From: Candidatus Latescibacteria bacterium 4484_181
GTDB lineage: Bacteria > Latescibacterota > MVCY01
Assembly: GCA_002049985.1 (NCBI GenBank)
Contig: MVCY01000015.1
Location: 1 to 8,864, forward strand
Reading direction: 5' to 3'
DNA: 8,864 nt
In this document: piece after piece, positions 1-6,158 of the stretch
How positions within the stretch are numbered: the stretch's first letter is position 1
How the letters are laid out: each line of letters opens with the position of its first letter
Made by a program: the position numbers and the translations under genes
The notes under the pieces: model-generated
What the model was told of the DNA's origin: nothing
The model's database searches: none
The model's input: only the letters and a program-made list of their open reading frames with translations

Positions 1-10
1 CGATTTACAA

Positions 11-45
11 AGAGAGCCACCTTTTTCGTGCTGAGGCGGCTCTCT
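11..45 (-). terminator. Possible terminator hairpin after the M23 peptidase gene
   Basis: The arms AGAGAGCC (11-18) and GGCTCTCT (38-45) form a perfect 8-bp stem. An inner 3-bp CCT/AGG extension (20-22 with 34-36) follows one mismatch. The hairpin lies 19 nt past the stop codon of the M23 gene. On the minus strand it is followed by TTGTAAATCG, which is only a weak T-tract. The position fits an intrinsic terminator, but the short T-run and the window edge leave it uncertain. Confidence 0.45.
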
Positions 46-64
46 GAGGAACTTCGGTCATGCT

Positions 65-2530
65 CTAACGCAAAAGCAGCATCTTTCTGGTCAGGGTGAT
101 GGCCTTCGTCCTCAACTGGCAGAAGTATACGCCGCTGGCCACTGTCTGGCCCTGCTGGCTTGTCCCATCCCACAGTGCCGTGTGCCAGCCAGCTTGCAGA
201 CGGCCATCGGCCAAAGACTTTACCTTCTGGCCCAAAAGGTCGTAGACCTCCAGATGGATGAGTTCTGGCTGCGGCAGGAAGAAACTGATAGAGGTACTGG
301 GGTTGAAGGGGTTAGGGCTGTTCTGAGCCAACAGGCAAGGTTCCTCCGCTGTCTTAGCTTGAGCATCAGTGATGCCGATGCTGGCTTGGTTTTTACCGAG
401 CTGGGAGTCAAACAGCTCCACCGCCGCCAGCCGAACCGGAGAGGTCTCTATGGTTGTCTTTAGCACCTTGAACCTCAGTTCGGCCAAAAGTCCCTTGCCG
501 TGGACTGGTTTTGAGTCCCGGCCCAAGGCATTAGCCAGCCAGATGGTGCCTTTATCGAACCTGTCGGCAACTACAAGAAACAGAGGGGTTTTCCCGCCTG
601 CCGAGTTGAGGAGATTTCCCTCACCGGCTTCGTTGTCTGCCGTTGCCCCCAGCAACTGCAGCACCTCCGGGTCGTAGTGGAGGGTTATGCCATAGGCTTT
701 CAGTTCGGTAGCGCCGTCCAGATAGACATCTACGGCGATCTGGTTGGCACCGGAGGGTAAGATATCCACCCCGTCATACCCTTTTATCACTGAACCGACC
801 CTGGCTATATCTAAGCCTGCTCTGGCGTTGAGGTTTATCCCCTCTTGGGGAGCACAGGCTATAAGCTTTCCCGGCGGGTAGGGACAATTGTTGCCGAAAT
901 CTGCGCTGAAGATATTGTAGTCAGGGCTATCCACGGTTCGGTTTCCGCTCAGGTCGTATTTTTGCTCATAGCCAGTATCTCCCTCAGACTCACCGAAGTG
1001 ATCGACAAACAGCACAAAATCCTCTGTCCAGACTTTGTTATTGGAATCAAAATCACTGCGGCAGGAGGAGGGGATGTTGGTGAGCTCGTTGGAGTAGGCA
1101 CCATCGCCAATCTGATTGTGACCCTTCACCACCACATAGTACTGGGTGTTGTTATTGAGGCCGGTTAGTGTGGCACTTGTGCTGCTTGCAGTGGCGCAGT
1201 AAGAATAGCCACCACCTGGCGAGGCACTTTTATATATCTTGTAATTAACAGCACCGCAGGCTTGGGTCCAGCTCATGTCGAGTTTGTTATTGCGCGGAAC
1301 TGCAGCAGTTAAAGTTGGGGCCTCTGGTACATGCCCAGGAGCGGCGCAAATCCAATTGGAGAAATCGCTTTCCATACCGCAATCATAAGACTTCACAGCA
1401 AAATCGTATTTGACCTGACTCAAGTCGGTTACCGTGGTACTCGTACTGGAGGTCACTTTCATTCCCTCAGAACCTCCACCTTCTTCATAATAATAGACAT
1501 GGTACTCCTGGGCACCACCGTAGGGGGCCGTCCAAGCCAGCGACACTGAGTTGGAACCAACGGCTGTGAGATGAAGGTTGGTAGGCGGATTGGGCGGTTC
1601 TACCCCTGTTGTTTCAACATTGATCTCGGGGCCCTGAATATCTTCAACCGTGGCACGGCAATTCTGGGTGTGCCACGCATCCTCGACGTTAAAGGAAAAT
1701 CCTATTGTCTGGGTGCCGCCGGGAGAGAACTGGTGGGGAGAAATCTGAATATCCATACTTGCCCCCTGCTGGGTTGTGGCGTGAAACTCCCCATCGTACC
1801 AATCTCCCTCATGATCATATACATTTACTCTATTGCCAATGTCAACCACGAGCTTGTCGCCGGTGTCGTCGTTGTAGAGCCTCACTTTGTCAAGGTCGGG
1901 ATTGGTGCCGTCTGTGTTAACATAAAAGCCAATAGCTGTCACATAGCCCTGCGAATCAATGTATTTCAGACCACCCGTCGGCTCTGGACAGCTATTAGAG
2001 TAAGGCAGAATATGCATCGGATTGCGGGCATTCTTCAGTACATCCTGACCCGGATTGTTTGGTGGATCGGAGACACTGCCCAGAAGGTAGTTGAAGTGAA
2101 GGTGATAAGCTACGTTGCCAGAGTTACCGGAGTGGACGAAAGCAGTGCCCTGATAGACATTGGTGACGTCAGGTTCTAATGTTTTATATAACCCATCATT
2201 CGTCAAATGATAATATCCTGTTCGGCAGCCGTTCTCAGGGTGGGTGATTTTCACCCAATATCCACCGTTATCGCAATAACGCTTATCCTCGACTGTCCCA
2301 GATTTCCACGGGTAAACCGGCTTTGATGTCCCGTCGGTCGAGATATCCACCCCTTCGTGGATATCGTAGTGGCCGTTTGGGAGTCGTCGTGGCCCATAGG
2401 CAGAGGTGAGCACATCTGCGTTGGGGGAAGAGGAGTTATGAATGGGCCAGCGGCCCGTCTCGGCGAAAGCTGCTCCGCCTAAACCAAAAGATAGCAGAAG
2501 TGTTATAGCAGTAAACACACCTTTTCTCAT
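65..2530 (-). CDS. Secreted modular M23 metallopeptidase with Fn3, dockerin-like, cohesin-like and T9SS/FlgD-like C-terminal domains
   Basis: This 821-residue protein is probably a cell-surface or secreted zinc endopeptidase that cuts peptide cross-links in peptidoglycan or another glycine-rich substrate. Residues 1-23 are a signal peptide ending AFA before E24. The M23 (LytM/lysostaphin-type) domain spans about 35-175. It has the expected zinc and catalytic residues: H58 and D62 in HEGVD, H108 in YYHLT, and H143/H145 in YHLHF. Residues 180-310 are a beta-rich region I do not recognise. Two fibronectin III domains lie at about 313-398 and 401-488. A dockerin-like pair of EF-hand loops follows (493-504 with D493, D495, N497, D504; 526-537 with D526, S528, N530, D534, D537). 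A cohesin-like domain lies at about 562-722. The C-terminus (733-821, QNSPNPFNPSTS...) matches FlgD-Ig/T9SS type A sorting domains. Thirteen cysteines fit an oxidising extracytoplasmic location. The start has a strong AAAGGAGG site (2540-2547) 9 nt upstream. It lies 24 nt behind the PQQ-like gene, so they are probably co-transcribed. Family assignment is firm; the substrate is unknown. Confidence 0.93.
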   Translation of the reverse strand: MRKGVFTAITLLLSFGLGGAAFAETGRWPIHNSSSPNADVLTSAYGPRRLPNGHYDIHEGVDISTDGTSKPVYPWKSGTVEDKRYCDNGGYWVKITHPENGCRTGYYHLTNDGLYKTLEPDVTNVYQGTAFVHSGNSGNVAYHLHFNYLLGSVSDPPNNPGQDVLKNARNPMHILPYSNSCPEPTGGLKYIDSQGYVTAIGFYVNTDGTNPDLDKVRLYNDDTGDKLVVDIGNRVNVYDHEGDWYDGEFHATTQQGASMDIQISPHQFSPGGTQTIGFSFNVEDAWHTQNCRATVEDIQGPEINVETTGVEPPNPPTNLHLTAVGSNSVSLAWTAPYGGAQEYHVYYYEEGGGSEGMKVTSSTSTTVTDLSQVKYDFAVKSYDCGMESDFSNWICAAPGHVPEAPTLTAAVPRNNKLDMSWTQACGAVNYKIYKSASPGGGYSYCATASSTSATLTGLNNNTQYYVVVKGHNQIGDGAYSNELTNIPSSCRSDFDSNNKVWTEDFVLFVDHFGESEGDTGYEQKYDLSGNRTVDSPDYNIFSADFGNNCPYPPGKLIACAPQEGINLNARAGLDIARVGSVIKGYDGVDILPSGANQIAVDVYLDGATELKAYGITLHYDPEVLQLLGATADNEAGEGNLLNSAGGKTPLFLVVADRFDKGTIWLANALGRDSKPVHGKGLLAELRFKVLKTTIETSPVRLAAVELFDSQLGKNQASIGITDAQAKTAEEPCLLAQNSPNPFNPSTSISFFLPQPELIHLEVYDLLGQKVKSLADGRLQAGWHTALWDGTSQQGQTVASGVYFCQLRTKAITLTRKMLLLR

Positions 2531-2554
2531 CTTATCTCGCCTCCTTTCTAATTG

Positions 2555-3814
2555 TCAAAAGGTTACCCGAAGGAACTCAACCTTCCCCGGTCCCTTTCTT
2601 ATCAGGATTGCCTTCTGGAGAATCCCCAATGGTGAATTGACTGGAATCGCTATCTCTTTGAACTTGCGCAGGCTTTGGAGCTCCCCGGTTTTATTGAGAG
2701 TGAAAAACCCTGTTCCGCTCATTTTGTCCGGTTTTATATATCCAGACGCAATGATGAAGTTTCGTGTGACTTGTATAAGATCATTCTCTATCCAAGAGAA
2801 ATATGTGCGCTGAGTCCACAGGTCTGTGCCAGTATCATTGTTGATAAGCCGGGAGCTTCCATAGCCGGGGATGAATAGCGTCTTGCCAGATCCCGATACT
2901 TGAGCTGATAAGATCCGAGGCAGGCCAGCACGGATCCACAGGATATTGCCCTGGCCATCTAGAGAGATGACAGCGCTTTTCCCTAGGGCGTAGTAACCGA
3001 ACAGAACAATCCTTTTTCCCTCCCTGGAGGCCGTTATCTGAGGATGAGCTATGCCTTCAAAGTCAAAGCGCTTGAAATGGGGACGCATATCCAGTTCCCA
3101 GATAGCATTGCCGGTGGCAGAATCAAACAGATAGAGTGTGGGATGCTTGTAATACACTATCCTCTCATCGGTGGCAAATTCAGCAGCCCAGATGCCTATC
3201 TCTCCTTCCCTTCTCCACAGGATAGTTCCATCCTTGCCGCTAACCACCACCAGCTCCTGCCGCTCCGACATAGGGTCGAATTGTGTCATCAGGTACTTGC
3301 CGCCGGGTGAAATCCTCTCCATATAAGGCGGCTCTTCCCTTTTCCACAGGCTGTTACCCTGGGCATTGAAATACTCCCCCTGGGGTTCACTCAACCCCAA
3401 GAGTCCCTCATGGGTGTATTCCTCAGCAGGCTTGGTGGCAAGGCCAGCATCACGCTTCACATAGACGAATCTGCCATCTCGTGAGACCAGAGCCCGCCAT
3501 ATACCGCCTATCATTTTGCCACCCTCTCCATAAGGCAGACGCTTGATATCAGAGAGCTCCCAGAGCTTTTTCCCCTCTGCATTGTAACGATATAAATGGG
3601 TGCGATCATTTGTAATCAGCACAAACCCATCCTCGCAACCCACAATCTGCCCGTTTGGGTAAGGGTTGGGCAGGGTCAGTTCCCACTCCACCTTTGCATT
3701 GGGAAACACCTCCTGGAAGGGACGGGGACCCTGGGCCAAAACCAACCCAGCCCAGAGCAACGATGTCACACTAAACACTGCCGCCGCCAATAATACCGAT
3801 CTTCTCACCTGCAT
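2555..3814 (-). CDS. Exported PQQ-like (BamB/WD40-type) beta-propeller protein
   Basis: This 419-residue protein has an N-terminal signal peptide (basic RR at 4-5, hydrophobic core to about 26, likely cut VLA before Q28), so it should be periplasmic or exported. The rest is repetitive. At least six segments have the pattern aromatic/hydrophobic-x-x-x-G-x-x-LW, as in PQQ-like propeller blades: YNAEGKKLWEL (77-87), FNAQGNSLWKRE (149-160), VSGKDGTILWRRE (191-203), FDSATGNAIWELD (230-242), LDGQGNILWIR (285-295) and INNDTGTDLWTQ (324-335). No quinone-dehydrogenase active-site motif was recognised, so a binding or scaffold role is likelier than an enzyme. BamB itself is a lipoprotein; here no lipobox cysteine is visible near the cleavage site. 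The start is supported by AAAGGAG (3821-3827) 6 nt upstream. The M23 gene follows after 24 nt. The biological function is unknown. Confidence 0.85.
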   Translation of the reverse strand: MQVRRSVLLAAAVFSVTSLLWAGLVLAQGPRPFQEVFPNAKVEWELTLPNPYPNGQIVGCEDGFVLITNDRTHLYRYNAEGKKLWELSDIKRLPYGEGGKMIGGIWRALVSRDGRFVYVKRDAGLATKPAEEYTHEGLLGLSEPQGEYFNAQGNSLWKREEPPYMERISPGGKYLMTQFDPMSERQELVVVSGKDGTILWRREGEIGIWAAEFATDERIVYYKHPTLYLFDSATGNAIWELDMRPHFKRFDFEGIAHPQITASREGKRIVLFGYYALGKSAVISLDGQGNILWIRAGLPRILSAQVSGSGKTLFIPGYGSSRLINNDTGTDLWTQRTYFSWIENDLIQVTRNFIIASGYIKPDKMSGTGFFTLNKTGELQSLRKFKEIAIPVNSPLGILQKAILIRKGPGKVEFLRVTF

Positions 3815-3837
3815 CTTCTTCTCCTTTGGGTTAGATT

Positions 3838-3869
3838 TGCCAGGTAGATGAAATCTCTAAACCCTGGCA
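3838..3869 (-). promoter_or_regulatory. Leader hairpin just upstream of the PQQ-like gene's ribosome site
   Basis: TGCCAGG (3838-3844) and CCTGGCA (3863-3869) are a perfect 7-bp inverted repeat with an 18-nt loop. The loop holds a smaller AGAT/ATCT stem (3846-3849, 3853-3856). In the minus-strand transcript the hairpin ends 10 nt before the AAAGGAG ribosome site. It could stabilise the 5' end or modulate ribosome access. The pairing is visible; the function is inference. It matches no riboswitch consensus that I recognise. Confidence 0.35.
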
Positions 3870-4044
3870 CTTGGTTTTCTCAATCTTGACCATCTCGCTG
3901 AATTCGGGGAGAGTGCTTTTTGCATCTTCTGCTCACCTGCTCAGTCGAAAACGACACTCAAGGCACATTGGATTCACAGCAAAGCTTCATTGCTACACTT
4001 CCCTCACTTCGTTTCCGCGTTTGAGTCTATTGCCCGCCTGGGAC

Positions 4045-4096
4045 AAAAAAATCCGCACCAGAGTTGCAGAATCACAACACAAGCCACCTGTGCGGA
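4045..4096 (-). terminator. Intrinsic-terminator-like hairpin with T7 run, upstream of the PQQ-like gene
   Basis: On the minus strand, TCCGCAC (4096 to 4090) pairs with GTGCGGA (4058 to 4052), a perfect GC-rich 7-bp stem. It is followed directly by seven T residues (4051 to 4045). The 31-nt loop contains a small GTTG/CAAC stem (4063-4066, 4075-4078). The loop is longer than usual for an intrinsic terminator, but stem plus T-run is the standard layout. It lies about 230 nt before the PQQ-like start codon. It could block read-through from upstream, end a small RNA, or act as an attenuator. Confidence 0.55.
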
Positions 4097-4197
4097 ATCC
4101 AGAGTGCCTACTTATTCTGAGTCCACCTACTTTTCTGCAGGGGGTAAAACGGTATTTTTCATGAGGTTCATTAGGATCCCCTCTATGACCGTCCAAG

Positions 4198-4226
4198 AAC
4201 ATAATAAGCTAGCACAATCTCGTCAA
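4198..4226 (-). promoter_or_regulatory. Candidate sigma-70-type promoter pointing at the PQQ-like/M23 operon
   Basis: The minus strand shows TTGACG (-35, plus-strand 4221-4226), a 17-nt spacer and TATGTT (-10, 4198-4203), with an alternative TATTAT (4201-4206) at a short 14-nt spacing. The -35 matches consensus at 5 of 6 positions, the -10 at 4 of 6. Transcription would start near 4190, leaving a leader of about 375 nt containing the terminator-like hairpin. It is a consensus match only, and no other candidate was clearly better. Confidence 0.3.
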
Positions 4227-4234
4227 GGCTTTTT

Positions 4235-4247
4235 TGCAAAATTTGCA
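4235..4247. promoter_or_regulatory. Operator-like dyad upstream of the candidate promoter
   Basis: TGCAAA-A-TTTGCA is a perfect 6-bp inverted repeat around a central A. It ends 8 bp upstream of the candidate minus-strand -35 element. A symmetric site in this position is typical for a dimeric activator or other regulator, but short AT-rich palindromes also arise by chance. No known regulator consensus is claimed. Confidence 0.25.
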
Positions 4248-4453
4248 GATGGACTGCTGGCACTGGTCTTATCCGTTTATTCACTTCCACTACTGCCCTA
4301 TTTTTCAGAGACCATCGAGTTATCATTTACTCCGTGAAGGTGCACCACTGTGCTCTACGCCTAAGAGAGTATTGAACCTAGATTCGGAAAACTTATGAAA
4401 AATAGGAGAGAAATATCCTCCCAAAAAGAACTTCGCATAGATGGCCAATCTTA

Positions 4454-4506
4454 TTTGATACAAACATTTTGTCCCTATCGGGACAGACAAGAAGGGATGT
4501 ATCAAA
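4454..4506. repeat. Nested inverted-repeat element, 53 nt
   Basis: The outer arms TTTGATACA (4454-4462) and TGTATCAAA (4498-4506) are perfect 9-bp inverted repeats. Inside is a second hairpin, TGTCCC (4470-4475) with GGGACA (4480-4485), closing a TATC loop. Terminal inverted repeats around an inner hairpin resemble a small REP- or MITE-like element. Only one copy is visible in the window, and no target-site duplication is evident. Confidence 0.5.
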
Positions 4507-4519
4507 AGACATTTTTGAA

Positions 4520-4555
4520 CGCAAAGTTCGGAAAGAAGCCGCAAAGATCGCAAAG
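4520..4555. repeat. Phased CGCAAAG repeat array
   Basis: CGCAAAG occurs at 4520-4526, 4540-4546 and 4549-4555, with a one-base variant CGGAAAG at 4529-4535. Start spacings of 9, 11 and 9 nt put all four copies roughly on one face of the helix. I recall CGCAAAG-rich strings between genes in a range of environmental bacterial genomes, but their role is not settled to my knowledge. The array lies 13 nt after the nested inverted repeat, so the two may form one mobile or degenerate unit. Confidence 0.5.
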
Positions 4556-4689
4556 GGGTAATTATCTATTTATGAAAATGCCGCCTATTCTCTGCCAGAT
4601 TGCCTTCTTTGCTGTTATCTTAAATAGGCTGCTTTTGTTGGAGCCCCAGGATGTAATTTCTAAACTTAAGGAGTTAAACCCTGACCTAT

Positions 4690-4714
4690 CTGACACAGGC
4701 GCAGATTGTGTCGG
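4690..4714. other. Stem-loop CTGACACA/TGTGTCGG
   Basis: CTGACACA (4690-4697) pairs with TGTGTCGG (4707-4714), giving 8 bp including one T-G wobble with a 9-nt loop. No T-run follows on either strand, so it is not a terminator. It lies 50 nt from the larger compound hairpin and may belong to the same folded RNA or DNA element. Confidence 0.35.
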
Positions 4715-4764
4715 AAAATGGGGTCGTTGCCATTACCGTGGACTCGCTTCAGATATCTATTTCC

Positions 4765-4815
4765 GTGGGAGGACTCTCCAGAGCCCGACTCCATCGGCGT
4801 CTGGACACCTCCTAC
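4765..4815. other. Compound hairpin of three stacked stems, possible structured RNA
   Basis: Three nested stems share one axis: GTGGGAGG/CCTCCTAC (4765-4772 with 4808-4815, one G-T wobble), TCCAGA/TCTGGA (4777-4782 with 4800-4805) and CCGA/TCGG (4785-4788 with 4794-4797), capped by a 5-nt loop. That gives 18 base pairs in 51 nt, separated by 4/2 and 2/2 internal loops. It is much more regular than its surroundings. It lacks a T-run on either strand and matches no RNA family I can name. Strand and function are unknown. Confidence 0.4.
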
Positions 4816-5033
4816 AATCTGTTTTCAGAGTTGAATGGAGCAGCTTTTCAGTGAAATTGCCATTTTTCAGCAGAATCTGGGCGAGAGATAGAAAAATCTT
4901 TAGAGAGTTTTTTCGAATCTGGATTGAAAAATACTTTCGGAACAACGAATAACCTCAGCCATACTTGACAACAGATGGCATCATACCATCCAGTTGATTT
5001 GGGAAAGTCTGTTTCGTAAGAAGCTATTCCGGG

Positions 5034-6047
5034 TCACAGAGCAGTATCTATCCGAACAACCCTCTCTTCCTCCCAGGACTGAACAGCACTGAGGGCAATC
5101 TTTAAGGCATTCAGGCCATCTTTGCCTGAGACCAGAGGTTTCTTTCTGTTTTCAACACAGGCAATAAAATGTCTTAACTCCATCTTGAGAGGTTCGGCAG
5201 TCTTCACATCCACCTCTCGGATATTAGGGGTACCAAATCTCACGATGAAGTCCCCGAACGAGTCGAAGCCTCTATGGTAGTTGCTCTCATAGAGTTTGAG
5301 CTTTTGAGTTATGTAATTCAGTTCAACATAACCCTTTGTCCCGGTTACATTAAGCTCCCTGATCTTTACCGGAGTGATCCAGTTGGCCTGGATGAGCACA
5401 TCGGTTCCATTGTAGTCTAAGAAGATGCTGGCAAAATCCGCCCTCTGGCTGTTTAATGCCTTGCCTGCTCTGGCATAGACTTGCTGGGGTATTTTGCCCA
5501 GGAGGAAATTACAGACATCTATGTCGTGGACGGCCAAATCGACAATAACATTTGCTTCCTTCAGTTGAGGCGGAGAAATCCCCACACGTCTGGCGATAAC
5601 CGAGGTAATCCTCTCCAGTTTCCCTTCCTCCATTAGCTCTTTCAATTTGAGTACGGCAGGATTAAACCTCTCTACGTGTCCCACCAGCACCGTGACCTTA
5701 TGCTTCTCGGCCTCTTCGATGATCTGATCGCCAGCTTCTGCACTGTCGGCCAGTGGTTTCTCAATCAGCACTGCCTTGCCCCTTTGAATACAGTCCAGGG
5801 CAACCTCTTTATGGACGGCAGTCGGTACAACCACCGATATGGCATCAATATCCTCCTTCTCCAGCATCTCTCGGTAATCTGGGTAAAAACGGATATGGAA
5901 TCTCTCCACCATCTCTTTGCCCAACTGGCTCTTCAGGTCTGAGAGAGCCACCAGATTTACCTCAGCCAGTTCAGAGTAAGCCCTCACATGGTGGCGTCCC
6001 ATGTTGCCCACCCCGATCACTGCGACATTTACCTTCTCTGTTTTCAT
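5034..6047 (-). CDS. Gfo/Idh/MocA-family sugar-nucleotide dehydrogenase (probable C3 oxidation of a UDP-GlcNAc-type sugar)
   Basis: This 337-residue NAD(P)-dependent cytosolic oxidoreductase has a Rossmann motif, IGVGNMG (11-17), near the N-terminus. The family's EKP signature is at 96-98 (K97 catalytic), followed by VGHVERFNPA (122-131). The C-terminal domain carries the HDID segment (174-177) that helps form the active site. The GHVERFNP variant is one I associate with UDP-N-acetylglucosamine 3-dehydrogenases. Together with the aminotransferase upstream, it would oxidise C3 of UDP-GlcNAc or a relative (GnnA/WbpB-type step). An upstream ATG at 6074 would add nine residues, but it has a poor ribosome site and lies inside a hairpin. 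The start used here has GGAG 8 nt upstream and puts the Rossmann strand at the usual distance. Substrate is inferred from context; other Gfo/Idh/MocA activities, such as inositol dehydrogenase, are not excluded. Confidence 0.92.
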   Translation of the reverse strand: MKTEKVNVAVIGVGNMGRHHVRAYSELAEVNLVALSDLKSQLGKEMVERFHIRFYPDYREMLEKEDIDAISVVVPTAVHKEVALDCIQRGKAVLIEKPLADSAEAGDQIIEEAEKHKVTVLVGHVERFNPAVLKLKELMEEGKLERITSVIARRVGISPPQLKEANVIVDLAVHDIDVCNFLLGKIPQQVYARAGKALNSQRADFASIFLDYNGTDVLIQANWITPVKIRELNVTGTKGYVELNYITQKLKLYESNYHRGFDSFGDFIVRFGTPNIREVDVKTAEPLKMELRHFIACVENRKKPLVSGKDGLNALKIALSAVQSWEEERVVRIDTAL

Positions 6048-6055
6048 CCGCAAAG

Positions 6056-6059
6056 CTCC
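6056..6059 (-). promoter_or_regulatory. Ribosome-binding site that selects the dehydrogenase start
   Basis: GGAG on the minus strand lies 8 nt before the ATG at 6047. The alternative ATG at 6074 has only AGGG 5 nt upstream, inside the hairpin region. The site comes 2 nt after the T-run of the adjacent hairpin, so folding of the leader could affect both termination and ribosome access. Confidence 0.55.
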
Positions 6060-6061
6060 GG

Positions 6062-6121
6062 AAAAAACGGGCATTAAGCCCTACACTACGAAAGACGGAT
6101 GTAGTGTAGCCCCTTGTGGGC
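6062..6121 (-). promoter_or_regulatory. Three abutting hairpins and T6 run before the dehydrogenase: possible attenuator or REP-like element
   Basis: Reading the minus strand, three stem-loops follow without a gap: GCCC/GGGC (6121-6118 with 6112-6109), CTACACTAC/GTAGTGTAG (6109-6101 with 6089-6081, perfect 9 bp), and GGGC/GCCC (6081-6078 with 6072-6069). The last is followed by G and six T residues (6067-6062), as in a short intrinsic terminator, just ahead of the dehydrogenase ribosome site. The outer GCCC and GGGC arms could also pair with each other, giving alternative folds. This could be an attenuator or a REP-type palindrome left in the operon. The pairing is visible; the function is inferred. 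Confidence 0.45.
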
Positions 6122-6158
6122 GTTAGGTGTTAGTAAAACAGCACCATTGGTCAGGACT

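Larger units (their letters stand above)
3828..5033. other. Long gene-free interval rich in inverted repeats
   Basis: About 1.2 kb separate the start of the PQQ-like gene from the stop of the dehydrogenase gene, although the rest of the window is tightly packed. Open frames exist on both strands, the longest being 4395-4952 on the plus strand. Their translations resemble no family I know, and the frames run through the repeat and hairpin elements, so I do not call them genes. The interval holds a possible minus-strand promoter with an upstream dyad, an intrinsic-terminator-like hairpin, a nested 53-nt inverted repeat, a CGCAAAG array and compound hairpins; the better-supported ones are listed separately. 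A weaker GGAG/CTCC hairpin (4405-4421) is followed on the minus strand by TATTTTT. No clear terminator follows the dehydrogenase stop codon; a GATGG/CCATC hairpin (4974-4990) lacks a T-run. Confidence 0.6.

Noticed and set aside
1571..2179. 202-residue plus-strand open frame antisense to the M23 gene
   Set aside because: The minus-strand frame encodes clear domains here; the antisense frame is a by-product of its codon use and shows no domain.
3993..4202. 69-residue minus-strand frame between the candidate promoter and the PQQ-like gene
   Set aside because: It begins inside the proposed -10 region, lacks a ribosome site, crosses the terminator-like stem and has no recognisable sequence.
4822..4870. 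Three TTTTCAG direct repeats
   Set aside because: Seven-mers at irregular spacing (23 and 19 nt) in an AT-rich stretch; easily due to chance.
4395..4952. 185-residue plus-strand open frame
   Set aside because: It runs through the nested inverted repeat, the CGCAAAG array and the compound hairpin; its translation has no recognisable domain, and no convincing ribosome site with a matching start was seen.
4965..4993. TTGACA on the plus strand as a promoter
   Set aside because: No acceptable -10 lies 16-18 nt downstream, and there is no plus-strand gene for it to serve.
6048..6074. Upstream ATG of the dehydrogenase (nine extra residues)
   Set aside because: Weak ribosome site and location in the hairpin; the downstream ATG has GGAG at good spacing and matches the family's N-terminus.
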